From an uncultured Aquimonas sp. (GTDB lineage: Bacteria; Pseudomonadota; Gammaproteobacteria; Xanthomonadales; Xanthomonadaceae): a stretch of DNA of 14,017 nt. Location: assembly GCA_946481615.1 (NCBI GenBank), contig CAMLOR010000072.1:1-14017 (forward strand), given 5' to 3'. The notes under the pieces were generated by a model. That model was not told the DNA's origin. It saw only the letters and a list, made by a program, of their open reading frames with translations, and ran no database searches. Each line of letters starts with the position of its first letter. The first letter of the stretch is position 1. The position numbers were made by a program, and so were the translations under genes. This document shows positions 7,498 through 14,017 of this stretch, one piece after another.

Positions 7498-8825
7498 CGT
7501 TCGACCGCTCGACGATCCGCAGCTTCCGCTTCGTGCGCGCCGATTTCGATGCCGGCAGCGGCACGGCGCGGCTCGTGTATGCCTTCGACGATGGCCCCGA
7601 GCTGGTCGAGACGCTGGTAATTCCCGGTGCGCCGTTCGCGCCGCTGGATGCCGGCGGCGAGCATCTGCTGGGGCTGCTGCATCTGCTGGCGGGCGTGAGC
7701 TACTACAAGGCGGCGGTGCCGCCGGAGATACGTATCGAGTCGTACGGGATCGGTGCGGAGACGGCAGGGTTCCTGACCGAGGTGTATGAGAACGGACTGG
7801 GGGAGTTTGCTTATCGCAACGGGTTGTCGTTGCGGGACAAGATTGCTTTCCCCCATCCCGGCGTTCCCCCGCAAGCGGGGGAACGCCGGGATGGGGGCCG
7901 TCGCGCCCTCGTCGCCATCGGCGGCGGCAAGGACTCGCTCGTCAGCATCGAATCGCTGCGTGCCGCCGACATCGAACAGACCGTCGCCTGGATCGGCAAC
8001 TCGCAGCTGATCCGCGCCTGCGCCGAGCGCACCGGACTGCCGACGCTCAACGTGACGCGCCAGCTCGCGCCCGAACTGTTCGAGTACAACAAGCAGGGCG
8101 CGCTCAACGGCCACATCCCGGTGACGGCAGTGAACAGCGCGATCCTCGCGCTCGCCGCACATCTCACCGGCCACACCGACGTGGTGTTCTCGAACGAGCG
8201 CTCGGCGAGCTACGGCAGCCTGATTCCCGGCACCGGCGAAGTGAATCATCAGTGGTCGAAGGGCTGGGATTTCGAGCGCGCCTTCGCGCGGCAGGTGGCG
8301 CCCATGGTGCGCTACTACTCCCTGCTGCGGCCGTTCTCGGAACTCGCCGTTGCGCGGCAATTCGCCAGGCTCGACCGCTACGACGCGCATTTCAGCAGCT
8401 GCAACCGCAACTTCCATCTGCTCGGCGAACGCCCGGCGGCGCGCTGGTGCGGCGTATGCCCGAAATGCCATTTCGTGTTCCTGGCGCTGGCGCCGTTCAT
8501 GCCGAAGCCGCGTCTGGTCGGCATCTTCGGGCGCAATCTGCTCGACGATTCCGCACTCGCGCCGGGCTTCGATGCGCTGGTCGAATACCGGGATCACAAG
8601 CCGTTCGAATGCGTGGGCGAAGGGCGCGAATCGCGCGCTGCCTTCGCCGCGCTGGCGCAAAGCCCCGCCTGGCGCGAGGATGCGCTGGTGGCGCGTTTCG
8701 CGGGCGAAATCCTGCCGCAACTGGAGGCGGGCGAACTCGCGCTCGAACCCCTGCTGCAACCGGCGGCCGAACACGGCGTGCCGGCCGACCTCTGGGAGCG
8801 CGTGGGTGCGACTTTCCGATCTTGA
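7494..8825 (+). CDS. murL: UDP-N-acetyl-alpha-D-muramoyl-L-alanyl-L-glutamate epimerase
   Basis: This 443-residue cytoplasmic enzyme converts the terminal L-Glu of UDP-MurNAc-L-Ala-L-Glu to D-Glu, using ATP and releasing AMP and PPi (known for Xanthomonas MurL). Supporting sequence: the PP-loop-like ATP motif AIGGGKDSL (Gly143-Ser148), [24 protein letters not shown], and a cysteine-rich segment [12 protein letters not shown]...[10 protein letters not shown] (Cys303, Cys319, Cys322, Cys325) that could bind metal. It starts at the ATG overlapping the lysAC stop and ends 20 bases inside murD2; this pairing is the strongest evidence for the call. Oddity: residues 119-135 ([16 protein letters not shown]) are encoded by a perfect 48-bp palindrome, and codons just before it are unlike the rest of the gene. 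The insertion lies in a linker ahead of the PP-loop and keeps the frame, so the enzyme is probably functional. Confidence 0.94.
   Translation: MTFDRSTIRSFRFVRADFDAGSGTARLVYAFDDGPELVETLVIPGAPFAPLDAGGEHLLGLLHLLAGVSYYKAAVPPEIRIESYGIGAETAGFLTEVYENGLGEFAYRNGLSLRDKIAFPHPGVPPQAGERRDGGRRALVAIGGGKDSLVSIESLRAADIEQTVAWIGNSQLIRACAERTGLPTLNVTRQLAPELFEYNKQGALNGHIPVTAVNSAILALAAHLTGHTDVVFSNERSASYGSLIPGTGEVNHQWSKGWDFERAFARQVAPMVRYYSLLRPFSELAVARQFARLDRYDAHFSSCNRNFHLLGERPAARWCGVCPKCHFVFLALAPFMPKPRLVGIFGRNLLDDSALAPGFDALVEYRDHKPFECVGEGRESRAAFAALAQSPAWREDALVARFAGEILPQLEAGELALEPLLQPAAEHGVPADLWERVGATFRS
7850..7897 (+). repeat. Perfect 23-bp inverted repeat inside the murL reading frame
   Basis: The left arm 7850-7872 begins CCCCCATCCCGG and ends CCCCCGC; the right arm 7875-7897 is its exact reverse complement, with AA between them. 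The 48 bases equal 16 codons, so the frame is kept. In RNA this is a very stable GC-rich hairpin. It resembles a palindromic intergenic repeat that has come to lie in coding sequence; whether it is a family in this genome cannot be seen from one copy. Confidence 0.95.
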
Positions 8826-10242
8826 GAACAAGCGCGTAGCGATCTGGGGCTACGGCCGCGAAGGGCGCGCCGCGCTCGCCGCGCTGCGCTGGCGCCTGCC
8901 GCGCACGCCGCTGGCGTTGCTGTGCTCCGAAGGCGAAGCGGCCGAGGCGATGCAGCTGCAGGACCCGGCGCTTTACATCTTCACCGAGGAAGTCACGCCC
9001 GATTTGCTGGCGCGCTTCCAGGTCGTGATCAAGTCGCCGGGCATCAGCCCGTATCTTTCGCCCGCGGCCGAAGCCGTGCGGCGCGGCGTGCAGTTCGTTT
9101 CGGGCACCGCGTTGTGGTTCGGCGAGAATCCGGACGCCAGCACGGTCTGCGTCACCGGCACCAAGGGCAAGTCGACCACCACGGCGCTGATCGCGCACCT
9201 GCTGCGCGCTTCGGGCGCGCGCACGGCGCTGGCGGGCAACATCGGCCTGCCGTTGCTGGAACTGCTCGACGTCGATCCGCCGCCCGACGCCTGGGCCATC
9301 GAGCTTTCGAGTTTCCAGACGCGCGAGGCGGTGGCGCCCGAAGTGGCGGTGGTGCTCAATCTTTTTCCGGAGCATCTCGACTGGCACGTGGGCGAGGAGC
9401 GCTATCTCGCCGACAAACTGGCGCTGATCACGCTCGCCGGGCCGAAGAACATCGTGCTCAACGCCGCCGATGCGCGCCTTGCGGCGTTTGGACGCAGCGC
9501 TTCGCTGCAGGCCGTCGCCAGCGAACACAGCGCGCACTTCGGCGATGTGCCGCCGGGCGCGAAGCTGCACTGGTTCAACAGCCGCGAAGGCTGGCATACG
9601 CGCGGTTCGATCCTGCATCGCGGCGACGATGCCATTCTCGATTGCGCGGCGCTGCCGCTGCCCGGCGCGCACAACCGCGGCAATCTGTGCGCCGCGCTCG
9701 CGGCCATCGAAGCGCTCGGCCTGGAGGCCGTGCCGCTGGCGCCGCACGCCGCCGGTTTCCGGCCGTTGCCGCACCGGTTGCAGAGCCTGGGCGTGAAGGA
9801 CGGGCGCGAATACATCAACGATTCGATCGCCACCACGCCGCACGCCAGTCTCGCCGCGCTCGATTGCTTCGCGAACCGTCGCGTGGCGATCCTCGTCGGC
9901 GGCTACGATCGCGGCCTGGATTGGTCGGTGTTCTTCGAGCGCATGAACCGCGAACCGCCGCTGGCGGTGATCGCGATGGGGCAGAACGGCCCGCGCATCG
10001 CCGAAGGCCTGCGGCCGGCGGCGCGCGGCGGGCGCTTCGTGCTGGCCGAGGCCGGCGAGCTGGCCGAGGCGGTGCGCCTGGCCGAGCAGGCCGTCGGCGC
10101 CGATGGCGTGGTGCTGTTGTCGCCGGGTGCGCCGAGTTTTCCGCGCTACAAGGACTACGTCGAGCGCGGGCGGCACTTCGCGCAGGTGGCGGGGTTCGAT
10201 CCGAACGCGATCAGTGCGATCGCGGGGCTGGGCGTGGCCTGA
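8806..10242 (+). CDS. murD2: UDP-N-acetylmuramoyl-L-alanine--L-glutamate ligase (MurD2)
   Basis: This 478-residue Mur ligase adds L-glutamate to UDP-MurNAc-L-Ala in the cytoplasm; MurL then makes it D-Glu. The N-terminal Rossmann-like domain begins [18 protein letters not shown]. The central ATPase has [11 protein letters not shown] (P-loop, residues 116-125), the ELSSFQT and [10 protein letters not shown] segments, and [12 protein letters not shown] (His289). The C-terminal domain has [16 protein letters not shown] (Asn338) and [17 protein letters not shown]. Ordinary MurD shares this layout but uses D-Glu. Assignment to the L-Glu-specific MurD2 rests on pairing with murL and on divergence from the MurD NDSKATN motif, so L-Glu specificity is partly inferred. 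GTG at 8806 is chosen because GGGAG lies 7 bases upstream and it precedes the conserved start; it overlaps murL by 20 bases. The operon appears to end here. Confidence 0.93.
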   Translation: MRLSDLENKRVAIWGYGREGRAALAALRWRLPRTPLALLCSEGEAAEAMQLQDPALYIFTEEVTPDLLARFQVVIKSPGISPYLSPAAEAVRRGVQFVSGTALWFGENPDASTVCVTGTKGKSTTTALIAHLLRASGARTALAGNIGLPLLELLDVDPPPDAWAIELSSFQTREAVAPEVAVVLNLFPEHLDWHVGEERYLADKLALITLAGPKNIVLNAADARLAAFGRSASLQAVASEHSAHFGDVPPGAKLHWFNSREGWHTRGSILHRGDDAILDCAALPLPGAHNRGNLCAALAAIEALGLEAVPLAPHAAGFRPLPHRLQSLGVKDGREYINDSIATTPHASLAALDCFANRRVAILVGGYDRGLDWSVFFERMNREPPLAVIAMGQNGPRIAEGLRPAARGGRFVLAEAGELAEAVRLAEQAVGADGVVLLSPGAPSFPRYKDYVERGRHFAQVAGFDPNAISAIAGLGVA

Positions 10243-10250
10243 GGGTCGGA

Positions 10251-10331
10251 TTCGACAAGCTCACGGCGAACGGTTTTCGCGAGTCGTGGGAAGAGCAGAC
10301 TGCGAAAACCGTTCGCCGTGAGCCTGTCGAA
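10251..10331. repeat. 30-bp REP-like inverted repeat pair downstream of murD2
   Basis: The left arm 10251-10280 (TTCGACAAGC...TTTTCGC) and right arm 10302-10331 (GCGAAAACCG...CTGTCGAA) are reverse complements at 29 of 30 positions around a 21-base loop. It starts 9 bases after the murD2 stop and would fold into a long hairpin in the operon 3' end. There is no T-tract, so it is more likely a REP-type 3' stabiliser or attenuator than a classic intrinsic terminator. Its core matches the repeat at 1551-1677 apart from three positions. Confidence 0.9.
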
Positions 10332-10391
10332 CCGTCGCCCCGATCCTCCGCCTGGCGTAGCATTCCCGCTCCCCACCGAAGGAGCCCGGTC

Positions 10392-11168
10392 ATGCGCGCA
10401 CTCGCTCTCGCTGTCCTCGGATTGGCCGCCTCGCAGGCGCACGCCGCGATGCAAAGCAAGCCCGTCGAATGGGAACTCGACGGCACGAAATTCAGCGGTT
10501 TCCTCGTGTACGACGATGCCGGCGCGAACAAGCCGGGCATCGTGATGGTGCCCAACTGGATGGGCGTGTCCGAAGGCGCCGTCGAGCGCGCCAAGGCCAT
10601 TGCCGGCAGCGACTACGTGGTGCTGGTGGCGGATGTGTACGGTGCCGACGTGCGCCCGAAGAATCCTCAGGAAGCCGGCAAGGCGGCGCACGAAGCCTAT
10701 GCCGATCTGCCGCGCCTGCGCGCGCGCGCAGGCAAGGCGCTCGATGTGCTCAAGGCCAACGCGGGCGGCGCGCCGCTCGATACCACGAAGGTGGCGGCCG
10801 TCGGCTTCTGCTTCGGCGGAAGCACCGCGCTGGAACTGGCGCGCAGCGGCGCCGAACTCGATGGCGTGGTGACTTTCCACGGCGGCCTCGACACGTCCTC
10901 GCCCGCGCAGCCCGGTTCGGTGAAGACGAGCCTGCTGGTGTTGAACGGGGCCGACGACAGCAGCGTTCCCGACGAGCAGATCCAGGGCTTCGAGAAGGAG
11001 ATGACGACGGCCGGCGCCGACTGGCAGTTCGTCAACTTCTCCGGCGCCGTGCATTGCTTCGCCGAACCCGATGCGAACCGGCCGCCGAACTGCAAGTACG
11101 ACGAGAAGTCCGCGAAACGCGCCTACTCGATGATGCGCGGGTTCCTGGCGGAGCGCTTCGGTTCCTGA
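10392..11168 (+). CDS. Exported dienelactone hydrolase family protein
   Basis: This 258-residue alpha/beta hydrolase starts with a Sec signal peptide (MRALALAVLGLAASQAHA), so it is likely periplasmic. The mature part follows the dienelactone hydrolase pattern: GIVMVPNWMGVSEGAVERA, VLVADVYG, the nucleophile elbow GFCFGG with Cys140 instead of the usual Ser, the acid in NGADDSSVP (Asp188 or Asp189), and GAVHCF with catalytic His221. Cys-His-Asp triads of this kind occur in the DLH family, which hydrolyses lactones and esters; the substrate here is unknown and no aromatic-degradation genes are nearby. The ATG at 10392 has a strong AAGGAG seven bases upstream. It lies 149 bases after murD2, past the inverted repeat, so it probably has its own promoter (a weak TAGCAT at 10358-10363 is the only -10 candidate). 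It converges on the next gene with a 9-base gap. Confidence 0.92.
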   Translation: MRALALAVLGLAASQAHAAMQSKPVEWELDGTKFSGFLVYDDAGANKPGIVMVPNWMGVSEGAVERAKAIAGSDYVVLVADVYGADVRPKNPQEAGKAAHEAYADLPRLRARAGKALDVLKANAGGAPLDTTKVAAVGFCFGGSTALELARSGAELDGVVTFHGGLDTSSPAQPGSVKTSLLVLNGADDSSVPDEQIQGFEKEMTTAGADWQFVNFSGAVHCFAEPDANRPPNCKYDEKSAKRAYSMMRGFLAERFGS

Positions 11169-11181
11169 GCGCGCCGCTCAG
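11165..11181. other. Short palindrome containing both convergent stop codons
   Basis: CTGAGC-GCGCC-GCTCAG forms a 6-bp stem with a 5-base loop. The left arm contains the TGA of the hydrolase gene (11166-11168); the right arm contains the TGA of the opposite gene (11178-11180). Without T-tracts it is at best a weak bidirectional terminator. Confidence 0.45.
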
Positions 11182-12206
11182 CGGATTTCCGGCTCGAAGG
11201 TCCAGCTCAGCTTCACCTTGATCTCGCCCGTGGTGGTGGCGCCGCTGGTGACGGTGCCGCCGCGCGCCTGCCGCGGCGCGAGCGTGGTGGCGAGCGAACC
11301 GGACGAAGGCGCATGGCGCAGTTGTTCGGCCACCCACGCCAGCGCCTCGCCGTTGCCCGGGACCTGAGTGTCCTGGTCGGTGTCGCCGAGCATGCGGTCG
11401 CCGTGCAGGCGATCCCAGTAGCGATGGCGCCCGACCGCCGCCGGCACGCCGAAGCCGTGGGTGTGGACGCTGCGGTCCTTCAGGTCGTAGACCGTCTGTT
11501 GGTTCAGGCATTGCATCTTGCGGTCGATATCGCTGCCCGAGGAGTCGGCGATGGTGGATTCCTTCCACGGCACCATGCCGCCGACGTCGGCATACGCGCC
11601 TTCGGCGCTGTTCTCGATCCGGATCGAGATCTCGGTGGGGCAGCCTTCGTAGCCGATGTAGTCGAGGAAGCGCGCTTCCGGCTCGGCATCGAGGTCCACC
11701 GGCGCGGCCGGCGACGCGCCCGGTGCGCCGGCCATCGCCTGCATGGCGATGGCGCTCATCACCGGCGCGTACTTGTTCGCGACTTGCATGATGCAGCCGG
11801 TGTCGGCGCCGCAGGCCTGCTGTTCGCGCTGCACCTTGGTCATGAAAGCCTGCTGCTCTGCAGGTGTCTTGGGCACGGCCGGTGGGGCGCTGCCGGACTG
11901 GCGTGCCTGGACTTCGGCCACGCGTTGCTGCACCGCCATCGCCGTGGCGATCTGCTTCTGCGCGTAGTCCGGATCCATCGTGTTGACGCTGCCGGGATCG
12001 CCTTCGGCCTTCACGTGCGTGACGATGCGGTAATGCTCGGAGATTTTCGCGTTGCCGTAGTCGCTGCCCGCCTTCCACGACTGCGTGCCTTCGACGGCGA
12101 TCTCCACGGTCCAGCGCCCCAGCCGTTCGGCGGCCGCGGCGTCCGCCGCCGCGCCGGCGGCCAGCATCGCGGCCATCGCGCCCGAGAGGGCATTGCGGTA
12201 CGTCAT
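11178..12206 (-). CDS. Exported protein of unknown function
   Basis: I do not recognise this 342-residue protein. It has an alanine-rich signal peptide ([19 protein letters not shown]..., likely cleaved before AERLGRW), so it is probably periplasmic. The mature part opens with [29 protein letters not shown], looking like a beta-rich start. A Gln/Ala-rich, probably helical region ([23 protein letters not shown]...[16 protein letters not shown]) follows, with Cys pairs nearby ([24 protein letters not shown]) that could form disulfides. The end, [19 protein letters not shown], again looks like beta strands. The ATG at 12206 has a very good Shine-Dalgarno (GGAAGGA, about 6 bases away). It lies 62 bases downstream of parC on the same strand but behind a likely terminator, so it is probably separately transcribed. 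The open frame continues upstream across parC only because of base composition. Confidence 0.85.
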   Translation of the reverse strand: MTYRNALSGAMAAMLAAGAAADAAAAERLGRWTVEIAVEGTQSWKAGSDYGNAKISEHYRIVTHVKAEGDPGSVNTMDPDYAQKQIATAMAVQQRVAEVQARQSGSAPPAVPKTPAEQQAFMTKVQREQQACGADTGCIMQVANKYAPVMSAIAMQAMAGAPGASPAAPVDLDAEPEARFLDYIGYEGCPTEISIRIENSAEGAYADVGGMVPWKESTIADSSGSDIDRKMQCLNQQTVYDLKDRSVHTHGFGVPAAVGRHRYWDRLHGDRMLGDTDQDTQVPGNGEALAWVAEQLRHAPSSGSLATTLAPRQARGGTVTSGATTTGEIKVKLSWTFEPEIR

Positions 12207-12243
12207 TGCAGTCCTTCCTCGCGTGGGTCGGGCGCGATAACGC

Positions 12244-12276
12244 AAAAGCGCCGCGCCGCACGTCGGCGTCAGGCGC
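12244..12276 (-). terminator. Probable intrinsic terminator of parC, overlapping its stop codon
   Basis: Read on the minus strand: GCGCC (12276-12272), TGA (the parC stop), CGCCG, a 5-base loop, CGGCG, one C, GGCGC, then TTTT (12247-12244). The two 5-bp stems with a TGA/C internal bulge followed by a short T run fit a rho-independent terminator, though the T run is only four long. Confidence 0.55.
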
Positions 12277-14017
12277 TCTCCACCGAATCCACGCGCTGGA
12301 AGCCGCGCGGCAACATGTTGCCGCGCGAAGCGCGCGCGCCGCCGTAGGCCTGCAGGTCGCGCCACGACAGCGTGAGCTTGCGCTGCCCGCAGTAGAGCGT
12401 GAGTTCGCCGCCCTGGCGCACGCTGGCCACCGCCACCACGCGTTCCTCGCCCGACTTGAGCTTCGCCGGCGGGATCTGGATCAGCTTGTTGCCCTTGCCG
12501 CGATCGAGTTCCGGCAGTTCGCTGAGCGGGAAGGCGAGCAGGTGCCCCGCGGAGGTGATCGACACGACGAGATCGGTCGCCGCGTCGTTCACCGCCACCG
12601 GCGCCAGCACCGCGGCGTCCTTGTCGGGATTGAGCAGCGCCTTGCCGGCCTTGTTGCGGCCGCAGAAATTCTCGAAACGCGTGACGAAACCGTAGCCGAA
12701 GCTCGAAGCCACGAGATAGCGCGCATCGTTTTCGCCGATGGCCAGACCCACGAAGCCCGCGCCGGCCGGCGGCGAGAAGCGGCCGGTGAGCGGTTCGCCG
12801 TTGCCGCGCGCGCTGGGCAGCGTGTGCGCGGAGGTCGAATAGGCGCGGCCCGTCGAATCGAGGAAGCCGGCCTGCTGGTTGCTGCGGCCGCGCACGGCCT
12901 GCAGCAGCGAATCGCCTTCGCGGTAGGAGAGCGCGGCGGCGTCGACCTCGTGGCCCTTGGCCGAACGCACCCAGCCCTTGGCGGAGAGCACCACCGTAAC
13001 CGGCTCGCTGGCCACCAGTTCCGTTTCCGACAGCGCCTGCGCGGCTTCGCGCGCCACGAGCGGCGAACGGCGGGCGTCGCCGTATTTCTTCGCGTCTGCC
13101 AGCAGTTCGTCCTTGATCAACTTCTTGAGTTTCGCGTTGGACGCCAGGATGCCGACGAGCTTCTCGCGTTCCTTCGCCAGTTCGTCCTGCTCGCCGCGGA
13201 TCTTCATCTCCTCCAGGCGGGCGAGCTGCTTGAGCTTCGTATCGAGGATGTATTCGGCTTGCTCCTCGGTGAGTGCGAAGCGCGCGATCAGCGCGGCCTT
13301 GGGCTCGTCCTCGGTGCGGATGATGCGGATGACTTCGTCGAGGTTGAGGAAGGCGATCAGCAAACCTTCCAGCAGGTGCAGGCGGCGTTCGACCTTCTCG
13401 AGGCGGTGCTTGAGGCGCCGCTTCACGGTGTCGGTGCGGAACACCAGCCATTCGGAGAGGAAGGCCTTGAGGTTCTTGACCTGCGGTTTGCCGTCCAGGC
13501 CGATCACGTTGAAGTTCGCGCGGTAGCTCTTTTCGAGGTCGGTGGTCGCGAACAGGTGTCCCATCAGTTGTTCGGCGTCGATGCGGTTCGAACGCGGCAC
13601 CAGCACCAGGCGGATCGGGTTGGCGTGGTCGGATTCGTCGCGCAGGTCCTCCAGCCACGGCAGCTTCTTGGCGCGCATCTGCTGTGCGATCTGCTCGATG
13701 ATCTTGCCCGGGCTCACCTGGTAGGGCAGCGCGGTGATCACGATGTTGGCGCCTTCGCGCAGGTACACGGCGCGCGCGCGGATGCTGCCCACGCCCGTCT
13801 CGTACATGCGCTGAAGATCGGCCGTGGGCGTGATGATCTCGGCCGTGGTCGGGAAATCCGGGCCGCGCACGTGTTCGCACAGGTCGCGCACGGTGGCGTC
13901 GGGATCGTCGAGCAGGCGCACGCAGGCGCTGACGACTTCGTTGAGGTTGTGCGGCGGCACGTCGGTGGCCATGCCGACCGCGATGCCGGTGGTGCCGTTG
14001 AGCAGCAGGTGCGGCAG
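12269..14017 (-). CDS. parC: DNA topoisomerase IV subunit A, 5'-truncated by window edge
   Basis: The window holds 582 C-terminal residues of the DNA-cleaving subunit of topoisomerase IV, which with ParE unlinks daughter chromosomes. The visible sequence opens [19 protein letters not shown] followed by VPPHNLNEV, a near-exact ParC/GyrA signature near residue 160 of E. coli ParC. The active-site Tyr and quinolone-resistance region are therefore outside the window. A tower/coiled-coil region follows ([40 protein letters not shown]), then a C-terminal beta-pinwheel of degenerate repeats ([32 protein letters not shown]). ParC rather than GyrA is favoured because the pinwheel lacks a clear GyrA box (QRRGGKG) and the ending [15 protein letters not shown] is ParC-like. 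The frame is intact to a TGA at 12269. The likely terminator overlaps the stop. Confidence 0.95.
   Translation of the reverse strand: MPHLLLNGTTGIAVGMATDVPPHNLNEVVSACVRLLDDPDATVRDLCEHVRGPDFPTTAEIITPTADLQRMYETGVGSIRARAVYLREGANIVITALPYQVSPGKIIEQIAQQMRAKKLPWLEDLRDESDHANPIRLVLVPRSNRIDAEQLMGHLFATTDLEKSYRANFNVIGLDGKPQVKNLKAFLSEWLVFRTDTVKRRLKHRLEKVERRLHLLEGLLIAFLNLDEVIRIIRTEDEPKAALIARFALTEEQAEYILDTKLKQLARLEEMKIRGEQDELAKEREKLVGILASNAKLKKLIKDELLADAKKYGDARRSPLVAREAAQALSETELVASEPVTVVLSAKGWVRSAKGHEVDAAALSYREGDSLLQAVRGRSNQQAGFLDSTGRAYSTSAHTLPSARGNGEPLTGRFSPPAGAGFVGLAIGENDARYLVASSFGYGFVTRFENFCGRNKAGKALLNPDKDAAVLAPVAVNDAATDLVVSITSAGHLLAFPLSELPELDRGKGNKLIQIPPAKLKSGEERVVAVASVRQGGELTLYCGQRKLTLSWRDLQAYGGARASRGNMLPRGFQRVDSVESA

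Noticed and set aside
7850..7897. Reading the murL palindrome as an intrinsic terminator splitting murL into two genes or a pseudogene.
   Set aside because: No T-tract follows, the frame continues through it without a stop, and conserved MurL motifs lie on the downstream side in the same frame.
10251..10331. Terminal inverted repeats of an insertion sequence or MITE.
   Set aside because: There is only a 21-base loop, no transposase and no visible target-site duplication; a REP-type hairpin fits better.
8922..10391. Open frame upstream of the dienelactone hydrolase gene, across murD2 and the inverted repeat.
   Set aside because: It is a shadow of murD2; the signal peptide and AAGGAG site place the real start at 10392.
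11178..13880. A 900-codon minus-strand frame that would fuse the exported unknown protein to a long N-terminal extension across parC.
   Set aside because: The upstream part is an Arg/Pro/Gly-rich out-of-frame reading of parC. The real start at 12206 has a strong Shine-Dalgarno and a signal peptide.
1..14017. CRISPR arrays, tRNA or rRNA genes, prophage or defence genes.
   Set aside because: I saw no regularly spaced repeats, no tRNA-like cloverleaf and no phage or defence proteins on either strand; nearly all of the window is assigned to chromosomal genes.

Overview
The window is very GC-rich (I estimate near 70 %) and almost fully coding. It fits a gammaproteobacterium of the Xanthomonadales/Lysobacteraceae type (Lysobacter, Xanthomonas and relatives). 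The main reasons are a single-chain aspartate kinase/diaminopimelate decarboxylase fusion (LysAC) and, directly behind it, the MurL-MurD2 pair that replaces the usual D-glutamate route in peptidoglycan synthesis in Xanthomonas. I make this family-level assignment from gene content only. No gene-free stretch exceeds 300 bases; the largest gaps are about 150 bases.

Layout. (1) 1-2169, minus: a molybdenum hydroxylase pair, a [2Fe-2S] subunit followed by a Tat-exported molybdopterin-binding subunit whose C-terminus lies beyond the window. A 74-bp tandem duplication containing a REP-like sequence sits at their junction. (2) 2316-3944, plus: an exported YtcJ-type amidohydrolase, overlapping tail to tail with (3) 3926-4813, minus: a PhzF-family isomerase/epimerase. 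(4) 4903-10242, plus: a tightly coupled operon, lysAC-murL-murD2, with overlaps of 4 and 20 bases. It is followed by a long, nearly perfect inverted repeat at 10251-10331. (5) 10392-11168, plus: an exported dienelactone hydrolase-like protein, converging on (6) 11178-12206, minus: an exported protein I do not recognise, and (7) 12269-14017, minus: the C-terminal three quarters of topoisomerase IV subunit A (ParC), with a likely intrinsic terminator overlapping its stop codon.

How the genes work together. The lysAC-murL-murD2 cluster is the functional core. LysAC opens the aspartate pathway and also decarboxylates meso-DAP to lysine. MurD2 adds L-Glu to UDP-MurNAc-L-Ala, and MurL epimerises that residue to D-Glu with ATP. 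The cluster therefore groups enzymes bearing on positions 2 and 3 of the peptidoglycan stem peptide. The other genes look like independent housekeeping, redox or hydrolytic genes.

The most unusual signal is a perfect 23-bp inverted repeat with a 2-nt centre (48 bp, exactly 16 codons) inside the reading frame of murL at 7850-7897, just before the PP-loop motif and just after a stretch of atypical codons. It looks like a palindromic repeat that has been domesticated as protein-coding sequence in an essential cell-wall enzyme.
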